Assembly (NCBI RefSeq): GCF_024346135.1
Contig: NZ_JAGQCJ010000011.1
Span: forward strand, 1 to 64,000
DNA: 64,000 nucleotides
DNA from: Cyanobium sp. CH-040
Lineage (GTDB): Bacteria > Cyanobacteriota > Cyanobacteriia > PCC-6307 > Cyanobiaceae
Reading direction: 5' to 3'
The position numbers were made by a program, and so were the translations under genes. The notes below the pieces were generated by a model. It saw only the letters and a list, made by a program, of their open reading frames with translations, searched no databases and was not told the DNA's origin. Below are positions 8,192-16,978 of this stretch, piece by piece (the first letter of the stretch is position 1; each line of letters starts with the position of its first letter).

Positions 8192-8454
8192 CGGCCCTGC
8201 CGCAGCTTCTCGATGAGAAGGTCATCCTCCAGGGCTGCGGCCAGCTGATTGGCTTTGGTGAGATCCACCCCCGGGGCCAGGGCGCCGATCGAGAACGTGG
8301 GGCAGCGGTAGGGCTCCCGCTGCGGGGACGCTGGCTGATGGAGACCTGCCCGCAGGGTGTCGTTCACCACCTGCTTGAAGGGCTTGCCGGTGTCGAGGGC
8401 CTTCTGGCGCAGCTGCCGCAGCAGGGCGTCGTCGATCGTGAGGGTGGTGCGCAT
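8188..8454 (-). CDS. Antitoxin of the VapBC-type pair
   Basis: An 88-residue protein directly upstream of the PIN toxin and overlapping it by 4 bp. The N-terminus ([19 protein letters not shown]) is a ribbon-helix-helix-like DNA-binding segment, and the C-terminus is expected to wrap around the toxin. The internal ATG at 8454 is preferred to an upstream start at 8475 because the beta strand begins there. These antitoxins normally repress their own promoter, which should lie in the gap before hisB (about 8455-8576). Confidence 0.8.
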   Translation of the reverse strand: MRTTLTIDDALLRQLRQKALDTGKPFKQVVNDTLRAGLHQPASPQREPYRCPTFSIGALAPGVDLTKANQLAAALEDDLLIEKLRQGR

Positions 8455-8576
8455 GGCATCAAGATGCGTCCACAATGGGCATCATGGCATCATTGGTGGC
8501 CTGGGGCCGTTGTGCGCGCAGCAGCCGGCTTCGGCATGATCAAAGGGCCTTGATCGCCGCCCCCACCAGGGTCCCC

Positions 8577-9209
8577 ATGCAGAACGGCACCGCCAGCCCG
8601 CCAGCCCGCAGCGGCGAGATCCACCGCGTCACCGGCGAAACCGACGTGCGCGTGCAGCTCAACCTGGATGGCACGGGCCGGTGCCAGGCGAGCACCGGTG
8701 TGCCGTTTCTGGATCACATGCTCCACCAGATCAGCAGCCACGGCCTGATCGACCTGGAGATCCGGGCCACGGGCGACACCCACATCGACGATCACCACAC
8801 CAACGAGGACGTGGGCATCGCCCTGGGCCAGGCCCTCGCCCAGGCCCTGGCTGACCGGCGGGGCATCCAGCGCTTCGGGCACTTCGTGGCGCCCCTGGAT
8901 GAGGCCCTGGTGCAGGTGGCCCTCGACTGCTCCGGCCGACCCCACCTGAGCTTCGACCTCGCCATCCCGGCCCAGAAGATCGGCAGCTACGACACCGAGC
9001 TGGTGAAGGAGTTCTTCGTGGCGGTGGTGAACAACAGCGGCCTCACCCTGCACATCCGCCAGCTGGCGGGGGCCAACTCGCACCACATCGTGGAGGCCTG
9101 CTTCAAGGCCTTCGCCCGTGCCCTGCGCATGGCCACCGAGATCGACCCGCGGCGGGCCGGAGCCGTGCCCAGCAGCAAGGGGGTGCTGGAGCGGGCCGGC
9201 GCCGCCTGA
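8577..9209 (+). CDS. hisB: Imidazoleglycerol-phosphate dehydratase
   Basis: Dehydrates imidazole-glycerol phosphate in histidine synthesis. The 210-residue single-domain enzyme has the manganese-binding signatures: [16 protein letters not shown] near residue 42, [11 protein letters not shown] near residue 72 and [17 protein letters not shown] near residue 163. The ATG at 8577 gives the expected N-terminus; the frame is open further upstream but without family similarity. It stands alone, not in a his operon, as is common in cyanobacteria. Confidence 0.95.
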   Translation: MQNGTASPPARSGEIHRVTGETDVRVQLNLDGTGRCQASTGVPFLDHMLHQISSHGLIDLEIRATGDTHIDDHHTNEDVGIALGQALAQALADRRGIQRFGHFVAPLDEALVQVALDCSGRPHLSFDLAIPAQKIGSYDTELVKEFFVAVVNNSGLTLHIRQLAGANSHHIVEACFKAFARALRMATEIDPRRAGAVPSSKGVLERAGAA

Positions 9210-9231
9210 GCCTCGGCGCCCTCGGCGGGCC

Positions 9232-10062
9232 TCAGTGGAGGGCCGGCCGGGCCCAGAGGAAGAGGCCGTGGTGCTCGGCGGCGGCCATGGTCTGCTCGGC
9301 GTCAAGCAGCAGGGCACCGCGGGCCTCCCAGGCGATGCCGGCCAGCCCGGCGGCGGCCGCCTTGGCCACGGTCACGGGACCGATGGCCGGCAGGTCCATG
9401 CGCCGGTCCTGGTGGGTCTTGGGCGCCTTGTAGAGTACGCCCGTACGGATCCCCTCCGGCGGGCGGTCGCGGGTGCTGGCCACCCACTCGAGCATGGCAT
9501 CGGTGCCCGGCAGCGACTCGGTGGCCAGGCACAGCCCACCGGCCACCACCGCCCCCTGGCCCACGTCCACCGCCGAGATCGCCTCGACGATGTCGGCCGC
9601 CCGCTGCACATCGGCGCGGTCGGCCTCACTGGGCACGCGGCTGGCGTAGAGGCCCGGCTCCGGCAGCAGGTGGGGGGCCACCTCCTCCACGCCCACCACC
9701 TCCAGGCCCAGCTCCTCGATGATCTCGGCCAGGGCCCGCAGCGAGGCGTCATCACCCTTGCGCAGGGAGGCCAGGATCCGTGGGGCGGCCATCAGCGTGG
9801 AGCCCTCGAAGCGCAGGGGATTGAGGGCGCGCGGCCGCTGGAACTTGCCCACCATCACCACCTGGCGGATGCCGCGCTGCTCCAGGGAGCGGAAGAAGGA
9901 GATCGCCCGCTCGAAGTAGAAGTCCTCGACCTCCTCCAGCTCCACCTCCACCCCGTGGGGGCGGCAGCAGATGTGCTCGCGCCCGGAGGCCTCCAGGGCG
10001 CGGGAGAGCATGCGGGGCAGCACTCCGGCACCGGCGATGATGGCGAGGGTCGGATCTCCCAT
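9232..10062 (-). CDS. lpxI: UDP-2,3-diacylglucosamine pyrophosphatase, LpxI family
   Basis: LpxI hydrolyses UDP-2,3-diacylglucosamine to lipid X in lipid A synthesis in bacteria that lack LpxH. The 276-residue protein has the DUF1009/LpxI layout: an N-terminal LAIIAGAGVLP segment, a middle VGKFQRP segment and a C-terminal domain with VAGGLCLATES, DLPAIGPVTV and LAGIAWEARGALLLD. The ATG at 10062 was chosen because homologues begin just before the IIAG strand; an in-frame GTG lies at 10110. Cyanobacteria make a simplified lipid A, so the role is plausible. It is convergent with hisB. Confidence 0.85.
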   Translation of the reverse strand: MGDPTLAIIAGAGVLPRMLSRALEASGREHICCRPHGVEVELEEVEDFYFERAISFFRSLEQRGIRQVVMVGKFQRPRALNPLRFEGSTLMAAPRILASLRKGDDASLRALAEIIEELGLEVVGVEEVAPHLLPEPGLYASRVPSEADRADVQRAADIVEAISAVDVGQGAVVAGGLCLATESLPGTDAMLEWVASTRDRPPEGIRTGVLYKAPKTHQDRRMDLPAIGPVTVAKAAAAGLAGIAWEARGALLLDAEQTMAAAEHHGLFLWARPALH

Positions 10063-10150
10063 CCGGGCCGGCAGCTGCGGCAGACGGTCTGGGGCAGTCA
10101 ACTGCCGCACCCGAGCGCAGTGCCGCTGGTAGTGGACAGGTGCTGGGGCG

Positions 10151-11434
10151 TCATGCCGCCGGCCCCTCTCCCGCCCGCCGTGCCCCCACCACCGCGATCA
10201 GGCCGTCGACGCCCAGCCGCTGCTCGGCTGCATCGCCGCGCAGATCCTTGAGCAGCGCCACCCCTTCGCCGGCCTCCATGTCGCCGATCACGGCGGCGAA
10301 ACGGGCGCCGGAGCGGTCGGCGCGGCGCAGCTGCTTGCCGAAGGCGGCGCCGCTGGCATCCAGCTCCACCGCCAGTCCGGCGGCGCGGCAGCGGCGGGCC
10401 AGGGGCAGGGCTGCCGCTTCACCAGCCTCACCCCGGCTCGCCACATAGAGATCCAGGGCCGGCGGGGCGACGGGCTGCTGCTCCGCCTGGCTGAGCAGCA
10501 GCACCAGCCGCTCCAGGCCCAGGGCCCAGCCGATCGCCGGCGTGGGGGACCCGCCCAGCTGCTGCACCAGGCCGTCGTAGCGGCCGCCGCCGCAGACGGT
10601 GGCCTGGGCGCCCAGCTGGCTGCTGGTGATCTCGAAGGCGGTGTGGCTGTAGTAGTCGAGGCCGCGCACCAGGCGGGGATTGAGCTCGAAGGGAATGCCC
10701 AGGGCCTCCAGACCCAGGCGCACCCGGGCGAAGCGCTCGTGGCTCTCGCCGCTGAGGGCATCGGCCAGGGTGGGGGCGCCGGCCAGCAGGGCCTGGGTGG
10801 CGGGCACCTTGGAGTCGAGCACCCGCAAGGGGTTGGCGTGGATGCGGGCCTGGGAGTCGGGATCGAGCTGCTCGCGGTGGGCCTCCAGCCAGGCCACCAG
10901 CTCGCCGCGGTAGCGGAGACGGTCGTCGGGGCTGCCGAGGGTGTTGATCTCCAGGGCCAGGCCGCCCACGCCCAGGTCGGCGAGCAGGTCCCAGGCGATG
11001 GCGATCGCCTCCACGTCGCTGCGGGGATCGGCGAAACCCAGCAGCTCCAGGCCGATCTGGTGGAACTGGCGCTGGCGGCCGGCCTGGGGCCGCTCGTAGC
11101 GGAACATCGGCCCGCCGTACCAGAGCCGCTGGGGGCCCTGGCTGAGCAGGCCGTGCTGAATGGCGGCGCGCACCACCGAGGCGGTGCCTTCGGGCCGCAG
11201 GGTGCAGCTGCGCTCGCCGCGGTCGAGGAAGGTGTACATCTCCTTGCCCACCACGTCGGTGGCCTCGCCGATGCCACGGGCGAACAGCTCGGTGACCTCC
11301 AGCAGCGGCGTGCGGATCTCCTGCACGGCCGCCCGCTGGAAATGGAGGCGGGCGGTGGCCTCCACGTGCTGCCACAGGCCCGTGACCTCGGGCAGCAGGT
11401 CGACCATGCCGCGCAGGCTCTGGAGCGAAGACAA
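10151..11434 (-). CDS. hisS: Histidine--tRNA ligase
   Basis: Charges tRNA-His. The 427-residue class II synthetase shows motif 2 ([12 protein letters not shown]), the histidine-binding [14 protein letters not shown], the glycine-rich [10 protein letters not shown] and motif 3 (GWALGLERL), followed by a C-terminal anticodon-binding domain. The start is a TTG at 11434; the next in-frame ATG would remove the conserved LQSLRGM N-terminus, so the TTG is favoured. It is 88 bp upstream of lpxI on the same strand. Confidence 0.94.
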   Translation of the reverse strand: MSSLQSLRGMVDLLPEVTGLWQHVEATARLHFQRAAVQEIRTPLLEVTELFARGIGEATDVVGKEMYTFLDRGERSCTLRPEGTASVVRAAIQHGLLSQGPQRLWYGGPMFRYERPQAGRQRQFHQIGLELLGFADPRSDVEAIAIAWDLLADLGVGGLALEINTLGSPDDRLRYRGELVAWLEAHREQLDPDSQARIHANPLRVLDSKVPATQALLAGAPTLADALSGESHERFARVRLGLEALGIPFELNPRLVRGLDYYSHTAFEITSSQLGAQATVCGGGRYDGLVQQLGGSPTPAIGWALGLERLVLLLSQAEQQPVAPPALDLYVASRGEAGEAAALPLARRCRAAGLAVELDASGAAFGKQLRRADRSGARFAAVIGDMEAGEGVALLKDLRGDAAEQRLGVDGLIAVVGARRAGEGPAA

Positions 11435-11491
11435 ACCGGAGGCGCTCAGGTGGGCACGAGTCTGCCTGGCGGCACTCAGCCCCGGCAGCGC

Positions 11492-12523
11492 TCACCCATG
11501 GTGCTCGCGGTACCAGGAAGCGAAGCGCTCCACGCCCTCCTCCAGCGGCGTGAACGGCCGGAACCCCACCCAGGCCTCCAGCAGCGCCGTGTCGGCGGCG
11601 GTGGCCTCCACGTCGCCCGGCTGCAGGGGACGGAACTTCTTCACCGCCTCGCGGCCCAGGGCCCGTTCCAGCACGGCGATGAAGTGCAGCAGCTCCACCG
11701 GCTGGCTGTTGCCGATGTTGAAGATCCGGTGCGGCGCCCAGCTGGTGGCCGGATCGGGGGCGGCGGGATCAAACGTGGGATCGGCCGTGGCCGGCTTGTC
11801 GAGGCAGCGGATCACTCCTTCCACCACATCCTCGATGTAGGTGAAATCGCGCCGCATGCGGCCCTGGTTGAACACCTGGATCGGCTCACCGGCCAGGATC
11901 GCGCGGGCGAACAGCATCGGCGCCATGTCCGGCCGGCCCCAGGGCCCGTACACCGTGAAGAAGCGCAGACCCGTGGCCGGCAGCCCGTAGAGGTGGCTGT
12001 AGCTGTGGGCCATCAGTTCGTTGGCCTTCTTGGTGGCTGCATAGAGGCTCACCGGGTGGTTCACCGGCTGACGTTCGCTGAAGGGCAGGTTGGTGTTGCC
12101 CCCATACACCGAACTGCTGGAGCTGTACACCAGATGGGCCACCCCGTGGTGGCGGCAGGCCTCGAGGATGGAACCGAAGCCCACCAGATTGCTCTGGATG
12201 TAGGCCGTCGGGTTGTCGATCGAGTGGCGCACGCCGGCCTGGGCCGCCAGGTGGATCACCCGGTCTGGCCGCTCGCGGGCGACCAGGTCGGCCACGGCGG
12301 CGCCGTCGCTGATGTCGAGCTGGTGGAAGCGCCAGGCCTCGGCGCCGCTGCCAGCCTCGGCGGCGGCCGCGACGCGCTCGAGCCGGGCCCGCTTGAGGGC
12401 GGGGTCGTAGTAGGCGTTGAGGTTGTCGAGGCCCACCACCGTCTCACCCCGCTGCAGCAGGCGCTGGGCCACGGCGGCGCCGATGAAGCCCGCGGCACCG
12501 GTGACGAGCACGGGGCGGGCCAT
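11492..12523 (-). CDS. UDP-glucuronate 4-epimerase-like NAD-dependent epimerase
   Basis: Expected to interconvert UDP-glucuronate and UDP-galacturonate for surface polysaccharide. The 343-residue extended SDR has GAAGFIG near residue 9, the SSSSSVYGGN active-site strand and the catalytic Tyr-x3-Lys in SLYAATKKANELM. The sequence style (NAYYDPALKRARL, FFTVYGPWGRPDMA) is that of UDP-glucuronate epimerases rather than GalE. Its ATG shares one base with the stop of uxs (TGATG), so translation is probably coupled. It is the last gene of a ugd-uxs-epimerase operon, which fits the substrate assignment. Confidence 0.9.
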   Translation of the reverse strand: MARPVLVTGAAGFIGAAVAQRLLQRGETVVGLDNLNAYYDPALKRARLERVAAAAEAGSGAEAWRFHQLDISDGAAVADLVARERPDRVIHLAAQAGVRHSIDNPTAYIQSNLVGFGSILEACRHHGVAHLVYSSSSSVYGGNTNLPFSERQPVNHPVSLYAATKKANELMAHSYSHLYGLPATGLRFFTVYGPWGRPDMAPMLFARAILAGEPIQVFNQGRMRRDFTYIEDVVEGVIRCLDKPATADPTFDPAAPDPATSWAPHRIFNIGNSQPVELLHFIAVLERALGREAVKKFRPLQPGDVEATAADTALLEAWVGFRPFTPLEEGVERFASWYREHHG

Positions 12524-13482
12524 CAGGGCCTGACGCAGTCCGCGTCCAGCAGCGAGCGGAACCAGGCGATGGTGGGCTCCAGGCCCTCGTCCAGCTTCAC
12601 CTGGGGCTCCCAGCCCAGCTCGGCGCGGGCCAGATCGATCAGCGGCTGGCGCTGGGTGGGATCATCGGCCGGCAGTGGCTTACAGATCAGGTCCAGCTGG
12701 GGGTTGATCCGCTCGCGCACCCGTTCGGCCAGCTGGCGGATCGTGAATTCGCCGGGATTGCCGATGTTCATCGGGCCGGTGTGCTCACCGTTCATCAGCC
12801 GGATCAGACCCTCCACCAGATCATCCACGTAGCAGAAGGAGCGGGTCTGGCTGCCGTCGCCGTAGAGGGTGAGCGGCTCGCCGCGCAGGGCCTGCACGAT
12901 GAAGTTGCTCACCACCCGGCCGTCGTCGGGCAGCATGCGCGGGCCGTAGGTGTTGAAGATCCGCGCCACCCGGATCTCGGTTCCGTGCATGCGCCGGTAG
13001 TCGAAGCAGAGGGTTTCGGCGATGCGCTTGCCCTCGTCGTAGCAGCTGCGGATGCCGATGGTGTTGACGCAGCCGCGGTAGCTCTCGGGCTGGGGGTGCA
13101 CCTCGGGATCGCCGTACACCTCCGATGTGCTGGCCAGCAGCAACCGTGCGCCCACCCGCCGCGCCAGACCGAGCATGTTGTAGGTGCCGAGAAAACTCGT
13201 CTTGGCCGTCTTGATCGGGTTGAACTGGTAGTGCACCGGCGAGGCCGGGCAGGCCAGGTGCCAGATCCGGTCCACCTCCAGGCGGATCGGCTCGGTGACG
13301 TCATGGCGGATCAGCTCGAAGCGCGGGTGACCGATCCACTGGGCGATGTTGCTCTTGCGGCCGGTGAAGTAGTTGTCGAGGCAGATCACCTCCTCGCCGG
13401 CCTCCATCAACCGGTCCACCAGGTGCGAGCCCACGAAGCCGGCACCGCCGGTCACCAGGTTGCGGGTTGGAGAGGCGGGCAT
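12523..13482 (-). CDS. uxs: UDP-glucuronate decarboxylase (UDP-xylose synthase)
   Basis: Converts UDP-glucuronate to UDP-xylose with bound NAD. The 319-residue SDR shows GGAGFVGSH near residue 12, the [16 protein letters not shown] segment and the catalytic SCYDEGKR, all hallmarks of bacterial and plant UXS. The gene sits between ugd, which makes its substrate, and the UDP-glucuronate epimerase; the gap to ugd is 3 bp and the gap to the epimerase is negative. UDP-xylose would feed LPS or exopolysaccharide synthesis. Confidence 0.93.
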   Translation of the reverse strand: MPASPTRNLVTGGAGFVGSHLVDRLMEAGEEVICLDNYFTGRKSNIAQWIGHPRFELIRHDVTEPIRLEVDRIWHLACPASPVHYQFNPIKTAKTSFLGTYNMLGLARRVGARLLLASTSEVYGDPEVHPQPESYRGCVNTIGIRSCYDEGKRIAETLCFDYRRMHGTEIRVARIFNTYGPRMLPDDGRVVSNFIVQALRGEPLTLYGDGSQTRSFCYVDDLVEGLIRLMNGEHTGPMNIGNPGEFTIRQLAERVRERINPQLDLICKPLPADDPTQRQPLIDLARAELGWEPQVKLDEGLEPTIAWFRSLLDADCVRP

Positions 13483-13485
13483 GGC

Positions 13486-14925
13486 TCAGCCCTCCCCCAC
13501 GCGCCACACGTGCAGGCCCGCCGCCCGTGCCGCCGCTGCATCGGCCTTGGCCCGCGCGTCGAACAGCCAGGCCGGCTGGCGCATCACCGCCGCCAGCGCC
13601 GCCCAGTCCAGCGCCGCGAACTGCTGCCATTCGGTGAGCAGCAGCAGCGCATCGGCGCCGCTGGCGGCCTGGGTGGCATCCGGCACCAGCCGCCAGCTGC
13701 CCTCACCCCCGTCCTGGCCCTCGCCGGCCGGGGGCTGGCCCAGGTCGAGGGCGATCTGCCGCTCGCTCACCTTGGGATCGAGGATCTGCAGCACCGCCCC
13801 CTCCTCCAGCAGATCGCGGCAGATGCGGATCGCCGGTGATTCGCGCGTGTCGTTGGTGTCGGCCTTGAAGGCGAAGCCGAGCACGCCGATGCGTTTGCCC
13901 GTCACCGTGCCGAACAATTTGGTCACCACCAGCCGGGCGATGCGCCGCTGCTGCCAGGTGTTGAGCGTCACCACCTGCTCCCAGTAGGCCGCCACCTCCT
14001 CCAGCCCGTAGTGGCGGCACAGGTACACCAGGTTGAGGATGTCCTTCTGGAAGCAGCTTCCCCCGAAGCCCGGGCCGGCATTGAGGAACTTCGGCCCGAT
14101 GCGGCTGTCGGCCCCGATCGCCCGCGCCACCTCGCGCACATTCGCGCCGGTGGCCTCACAGAAGGCGGCGATGCCGTTGATCGAGCTGATCCGCTGGGCC
14201 AGGAAGGCGTTGGCGGTGAGCTTGCTCAGCTCGCTGCTCCACAGGTTCGTGTTGAGGATGCGCTCGGCCGGCACCCACTGGCCGTAGATGGCCGCCAGGG
14301 CCGCGATCGCTTCCGGGTCCTCACCGCCGATCAGCACCCGGTCGGGATCCTCCAGATCCTCGATCGCCGTGCCCTCGGCCAGGAACTCGGGGTTGGAGAG
14401 CACCGCGAACGTGCGCTCGCCGTTGCCGCCGGGGGCACCGGCGGGGGCCGCCGCCAGGATCGCCTTCACCGCCTCGGCGGTGCGCACTGGCAGGGTGCTC
14501 TTCTCCACCACGATCGTGTGGCCCCGGGCCGCCCTGGCCACGGTGCGGGCGCTGGCCTCCACCCACTTGAGGTCACTGGCCTGCCCAGCACCCAGGCCCT
14601 TCTGCTTGGTGGGGGTGTTCACCGACAGGAACACCATGTCGGCGGCGGCGATCGCCGGCTCGACCTCGGTGCTGAAGTGCAGGTTGCGGCCCCGGCAGCG
14701 GCCCACCACCGCATCCAGACCGGGCTCGTACACCGGCAGCTGGCGGAGGTCGGGATCGTTCCAGGCGGCGATCCGCTCGGCGTTGAGATCCACCACCGTC
14801 ACCTGCACGTCCGGGCAGCGGTCGGCGATCACCGCCATCGTCGGCCCGCCCACGTAGCCCGCACCGATGCAGCAGATATGGCGGATGCGACGTCCAGCCA
14901 CATCCCAGTTCCCGTTTCCGCTCAC
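13486..14925 (-). CDS. ugd: UDP-glucose 6-dehydrogenase
   Basis: Oxidises UDP-glucose to UDP-glucuronate with two NAD molecules. The 479-residue protein resembles the longer animal-type enzymes: GAGYVGGPTMAVIA dinucleotide site near residue 22, SVNTPTKQKG, VEKSTLPV, and the catalytic cysteine in GFGGSCFQKD. The start is a GTG at 14925; the ICCIGAGYVG core follows in the expected place. First enzyme of the minus-strand nucleotide-sugar operon, supplying both downstream enzymes. Confidence 0.95.
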   Translation of the reverse strand: MSGNGNWDVAGRRIRHICCIGAGYVGGPTMAVIADRCPDVQVTVVDLNAERIAAWNDPDLRQLPVYEPGLDAVVGRCRGRNLHFSTEVEPAIAAADMVFLSVNTPTKQKGLGAGQASDLKWVEASARTVARAARGHTIVVEKSTLPVRTAEAVKAILAAAPAGAPGGNGERTFAVLSNPEFLAEGTAIEDLEDPDRVLIGGEDPEAIAALAAIYGQWVPAERILNTNLWSSELSKLTANAFLAQRISSINGIAAFCEATGANVREVARAIGADSRIGPKFLNAGPGFGGSCFQKDILNLVYLCRHYGLEEVAAYWEQVVTLNTWQQRRIARLVVTKLFGTVTGKRIGVLGFAFKADTNDTRESPAIRICRDLLEEGAVLQILDPKVSERQIALDLGQPPAGEGQDGGEGSWRLVPDATQAASGADALLLLTEWQQFAALDWAALAAVMRQPAWLFDARAKADAAAARAAGLHVWRVGEG

Positions 14926-14951
14926 GCCATCCGACCGTTGTCCCGGCGACG

Positions 14952-15863
14952 CTACGACGAACCCTCCGGCCTGTCCGGGGCACGGATGACGACCCAGTCG
15001 ATGCGGTCGATGGGCCCAACGGAGCGGAACTCGCCCTCTCCCACACTCACCTCCAGCAGATCGGGCCGTCCCGCCAGGAGGCGCAGGCCCTCGCCGATCG
15101 GCAGGCTGCGCGTCTCACCGTCCTGGAAGGTGTTCACGAGCACCGTCTCACCGGTGAGGGTCTGCACCTCGATCCAGCACTCACCGTTGAAGCGCAGACG
15201 CAGCTGCGGCTCCTGATCGGGATCAGGCTGTGACGCCGGCTTGGGAGCGCTGGCTGGGCCGGGAGTGGGAGCAGCCGCCTGAGGAGCGGCGGGGGTGGCC
15301 AGCTGAGGCCCTCGGGAGCGCCGCCACAGCCCCAGGCCCGCCACGAGGGCAGCCACGGCGAGGGTGGTGATGGCGGCCGTCAGCAGCAGGCGCGTCCGGG
15401 AGGACGCGGACGGCTCAACTGCGGCAGCGCTGCCGCGACCGCGAAGACCGGCGAGGAGCTGGAGCCACCAGCCGTGGGACGGCGCCAGGGCGCTGGGCGG
15501 CTCCGGGGGCTTGGCCACCGCGACTGCTGCGGGAAGGGCCGCAGGCTGCGAAGCGGCAGCCAGGGCATGGCGGATCTGGTCCTGGAGGGCCTGCTGCTCA
15601 TCCAGCAGACGGCGGATGTCCTGGGCGACATCATGCAGCTGATGGCGGAACTTACCTTCGTAGATCGAGGGCAGCTCCTCGATGAGTCCCTGGTACTCCT
15701 CCAATTCGGCCTTGACGCGGGTGAGCTCCTGCTCGAGCTCAGCGACGGAAGGCTCCTCGATCGGAGGACCGGGCGAAGACTCGGGGACGGGAGGCTGGGC
15801 CACTGAAACGGCGTGTTGGGACAGGGACAGGACGGAAGCGCGAAGCGGCGCAGCCGGCGCCAT
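14952..15863 (-). CDS. Membrane protein with coiled coil and RodZ-like C-terminal domain
   Basis: A 303-residue single-pass protein of unknown role. Residues about 38-110 are charged and helical (ELEQELTRVKAELEEYQ), probably a coiled coil; residues about 155-182 form one membrane helix (LLLTAAITTLAVAALVAGLGLW); a Pro/Ala linker follows. The C-terminal 75 residues (LRLRFNGECWIEVQT, GETRSLPIGEGLRLLAGRP, LLEVSVGEGE) resemble the DUF4115 periplasmic domain of the cell-shape protein RodZ, but RodZ's N-terminal helix-turn-helix is absent. It is 26 bp upstream of ugd on the same strand, so a link to cell-surface polysaccharide export or envelope shape is possible; this is inference. Confidence 0.7.
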   Translation of the reverse strand: MAPAAPLRASVLSLSQHAVSVAQPPVPESSPGPPIEEPSVAELEQELTRVKAELEEYQGLIEELPSIYEGKFRHQLHDVAQDIRRLLDEQQALQDQIRHALAAASQPAALPAAVAVAKPPEPPSALAPSHGWWLQLLAGLRGRGSAAAVEPSASSRTRLLLTAAITTLAVAALVAGLGLWRRSRGPQLATPAAPQAAAPTPGPASAPKPASQPDPDQEPQLRLRFNGECWIEVQTLTGETVLVNTFQDGETRSLPIGEGLRLLAGRPDLLEVSVGEGEFRSVGPIDRIDWVVIRAPDRPEGSS

Positions 15864-15928
15864 GGGCAGGTCACCCCGAAGCTAACCGCTAAGACGCAGC
15901 GCGCACAGCGAAGAAAGCACCGCTGTGA

Positions 15929-15958
15929 TTGACGTTGATTTGAAGGGCCATCTATGTT
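15929..15958 (+). promoter_or_regulatory. Candidate sigma-70-type promoter of the unknown gene at 15979
   Basis: TTGACG (15929-15934) and TATGTT (15953-15958) are separated by 18 bp, a good match to the housekeeping consensus in a divergent intergenic gap. The predicted transcript start is about 14 nt before the ATG at 15979, so the leader would be very short and no Shine-Dalgarno sequence is seen. Confidence 0.4.
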
Positions 15959-15978
15959 GACAGAAACCCGGTGTGAGC

Positions 15979-16860
15979 ATGGCCACCATCACCCGTCTGC
16001 TTGGCAAACCTCCGGAGAGCGGCAACATTCGCTTTCGCCAGACCTATATCCGGCGGGACGGCGATGATCGCTTCGTGATGCGCCGGCCAAGCGATTTCTA
16101 CACAAGCATCTTCGCCTATGGAGGCCGGGGCAAGAACACAGTGGAACTGCCGTTTTCAAGCAGTGACATCAACTATTCTTCTCTCACCCGCGCCGGCACC
16201 GCAACGATCCAGCTCTCCACGCCATCAGGCGAATTCCAGAGCATTCAGGTGAGCGGAATCCGCAAAATCGAGCTGCTCGATCAGGATCTGCTTGTGAATC
16301 AGCTGTACCGCAGCACGTTTGGCACCAGCATCCCGAGGGCACCTGCAGCGAGCAGAACCCGTTGGATCACCAACGGACGCTGGGATGGAACCACAAAAAC
16401 AGGAGAGCTTGACACCCTCACCGGCAAGGGCTCCGGGGCCAATAACTTCTACCTCAGCCGGGCGAACAACGACGCCATCATTCAGGGCTCCAGGTCTGAA
16501 CGCGTCGTTGACACCTTGTTCTTCGATGAATATGCTGGCGAGGTGGATGTGTTTCTGCGCGATCGCGGCCGCGCCAACATCCGCGTGAACTTTACGGCAA
16601 CCACCACCGGAGACGACGACACCTCGACCGAGGCGAGCCGCTCAGCCCTGTTCAAGACAAAAAATCTTGAGCGGATCGTGCTGCGCGACGCTTATTTCGA
16701 GCGACGCAACAACCGCTGGCGCAGCTTTGACAACACACCGCTGAATCCGTTCGGAGGGACCGCGAGCCTTCCGGGGGCAGAGCCTCCACTGATCCCGCGT
16801 CAACCAAAGACCATCTTCCAGCCGATACCGGACGACATCTTCACACCGATACCTACTTAG
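15979..16860 (+). CDS. Hypothetical beta-strand-rich protein
   Basis: A 293-residue protein not recognised from any family. It has visibly lower G+C than its neighbours, no signal peptide and almost no Cys. The sequence is rich in short polar strands with Gly/Asn turns (AYGGRGKNTVEL, LTGKGSGANNFYL, DRGRANIRVNF), which recalls the repetitive folds of secreted RTX-like or beta-roll proteins, but no full calcium-binding nonapeptide repeat is present. The tail is Pro-rich. ATG 15979 was chosen over a GTG two codons upstream. It is convergent with pilQ, with an inverted repeat between them. Export by a C-terminal signal is possible but unproven. Confidence 0.7.
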   Translation: MATITRLLGKPPESGNIRFRQTYIRRDGDDRFVMRRPSDFYTSIFAYGGRGKNTVELPFSSSDINYSSLTRAGTATIQLSTPSGEFQSIQVSGIRKIELLDQDLLVNQLYRSTFGTSIPRAPAASRTRWITNGRWDGTTKTGELDTLTGKGSGANNFYLSRANNDAIIQGSRSERVVDTLFFDEYAGEVDVFLRDRGRANIRVNFTATTTGDDDTSTEASRSALFKTKNLERIVLRDAYFERRNNRWRSFDNTPLNPFGGTASLPGAEPPLIPRQPKTIFQPIPDDIFTPIPT

Positions 16861-16884
16861 TCAACAGGTCGGCATGTAAAGAAC

Positions 16885-16917
16885 GGCTGATGCCCCTGTC
16901 AGACAGAAGCATCAGCC
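16885..16917. terminator. Inverted repeat between convergent genes, probable bidirectional terminator
   Basis: Arms GGCTGATGC (16885-16893) and GCATCAGCC (16909-16917) pair perfectly over 9 bp with a 15-nt loop that can pair further (CTGTC and GACAG). It lies 25 bp after the stop of the unknown gene and 62 bp after the pilQ stop on the other strand. There is no strong T-run on either side, so rho-independent action is likely weak. Confidence 0.5.
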
Positions 16918-16978
16918 ATAGCCCTTTACCAGAGCTCTTCAACTACATCCCGATCCCTTCTTGATAAGAACGTTCCAG

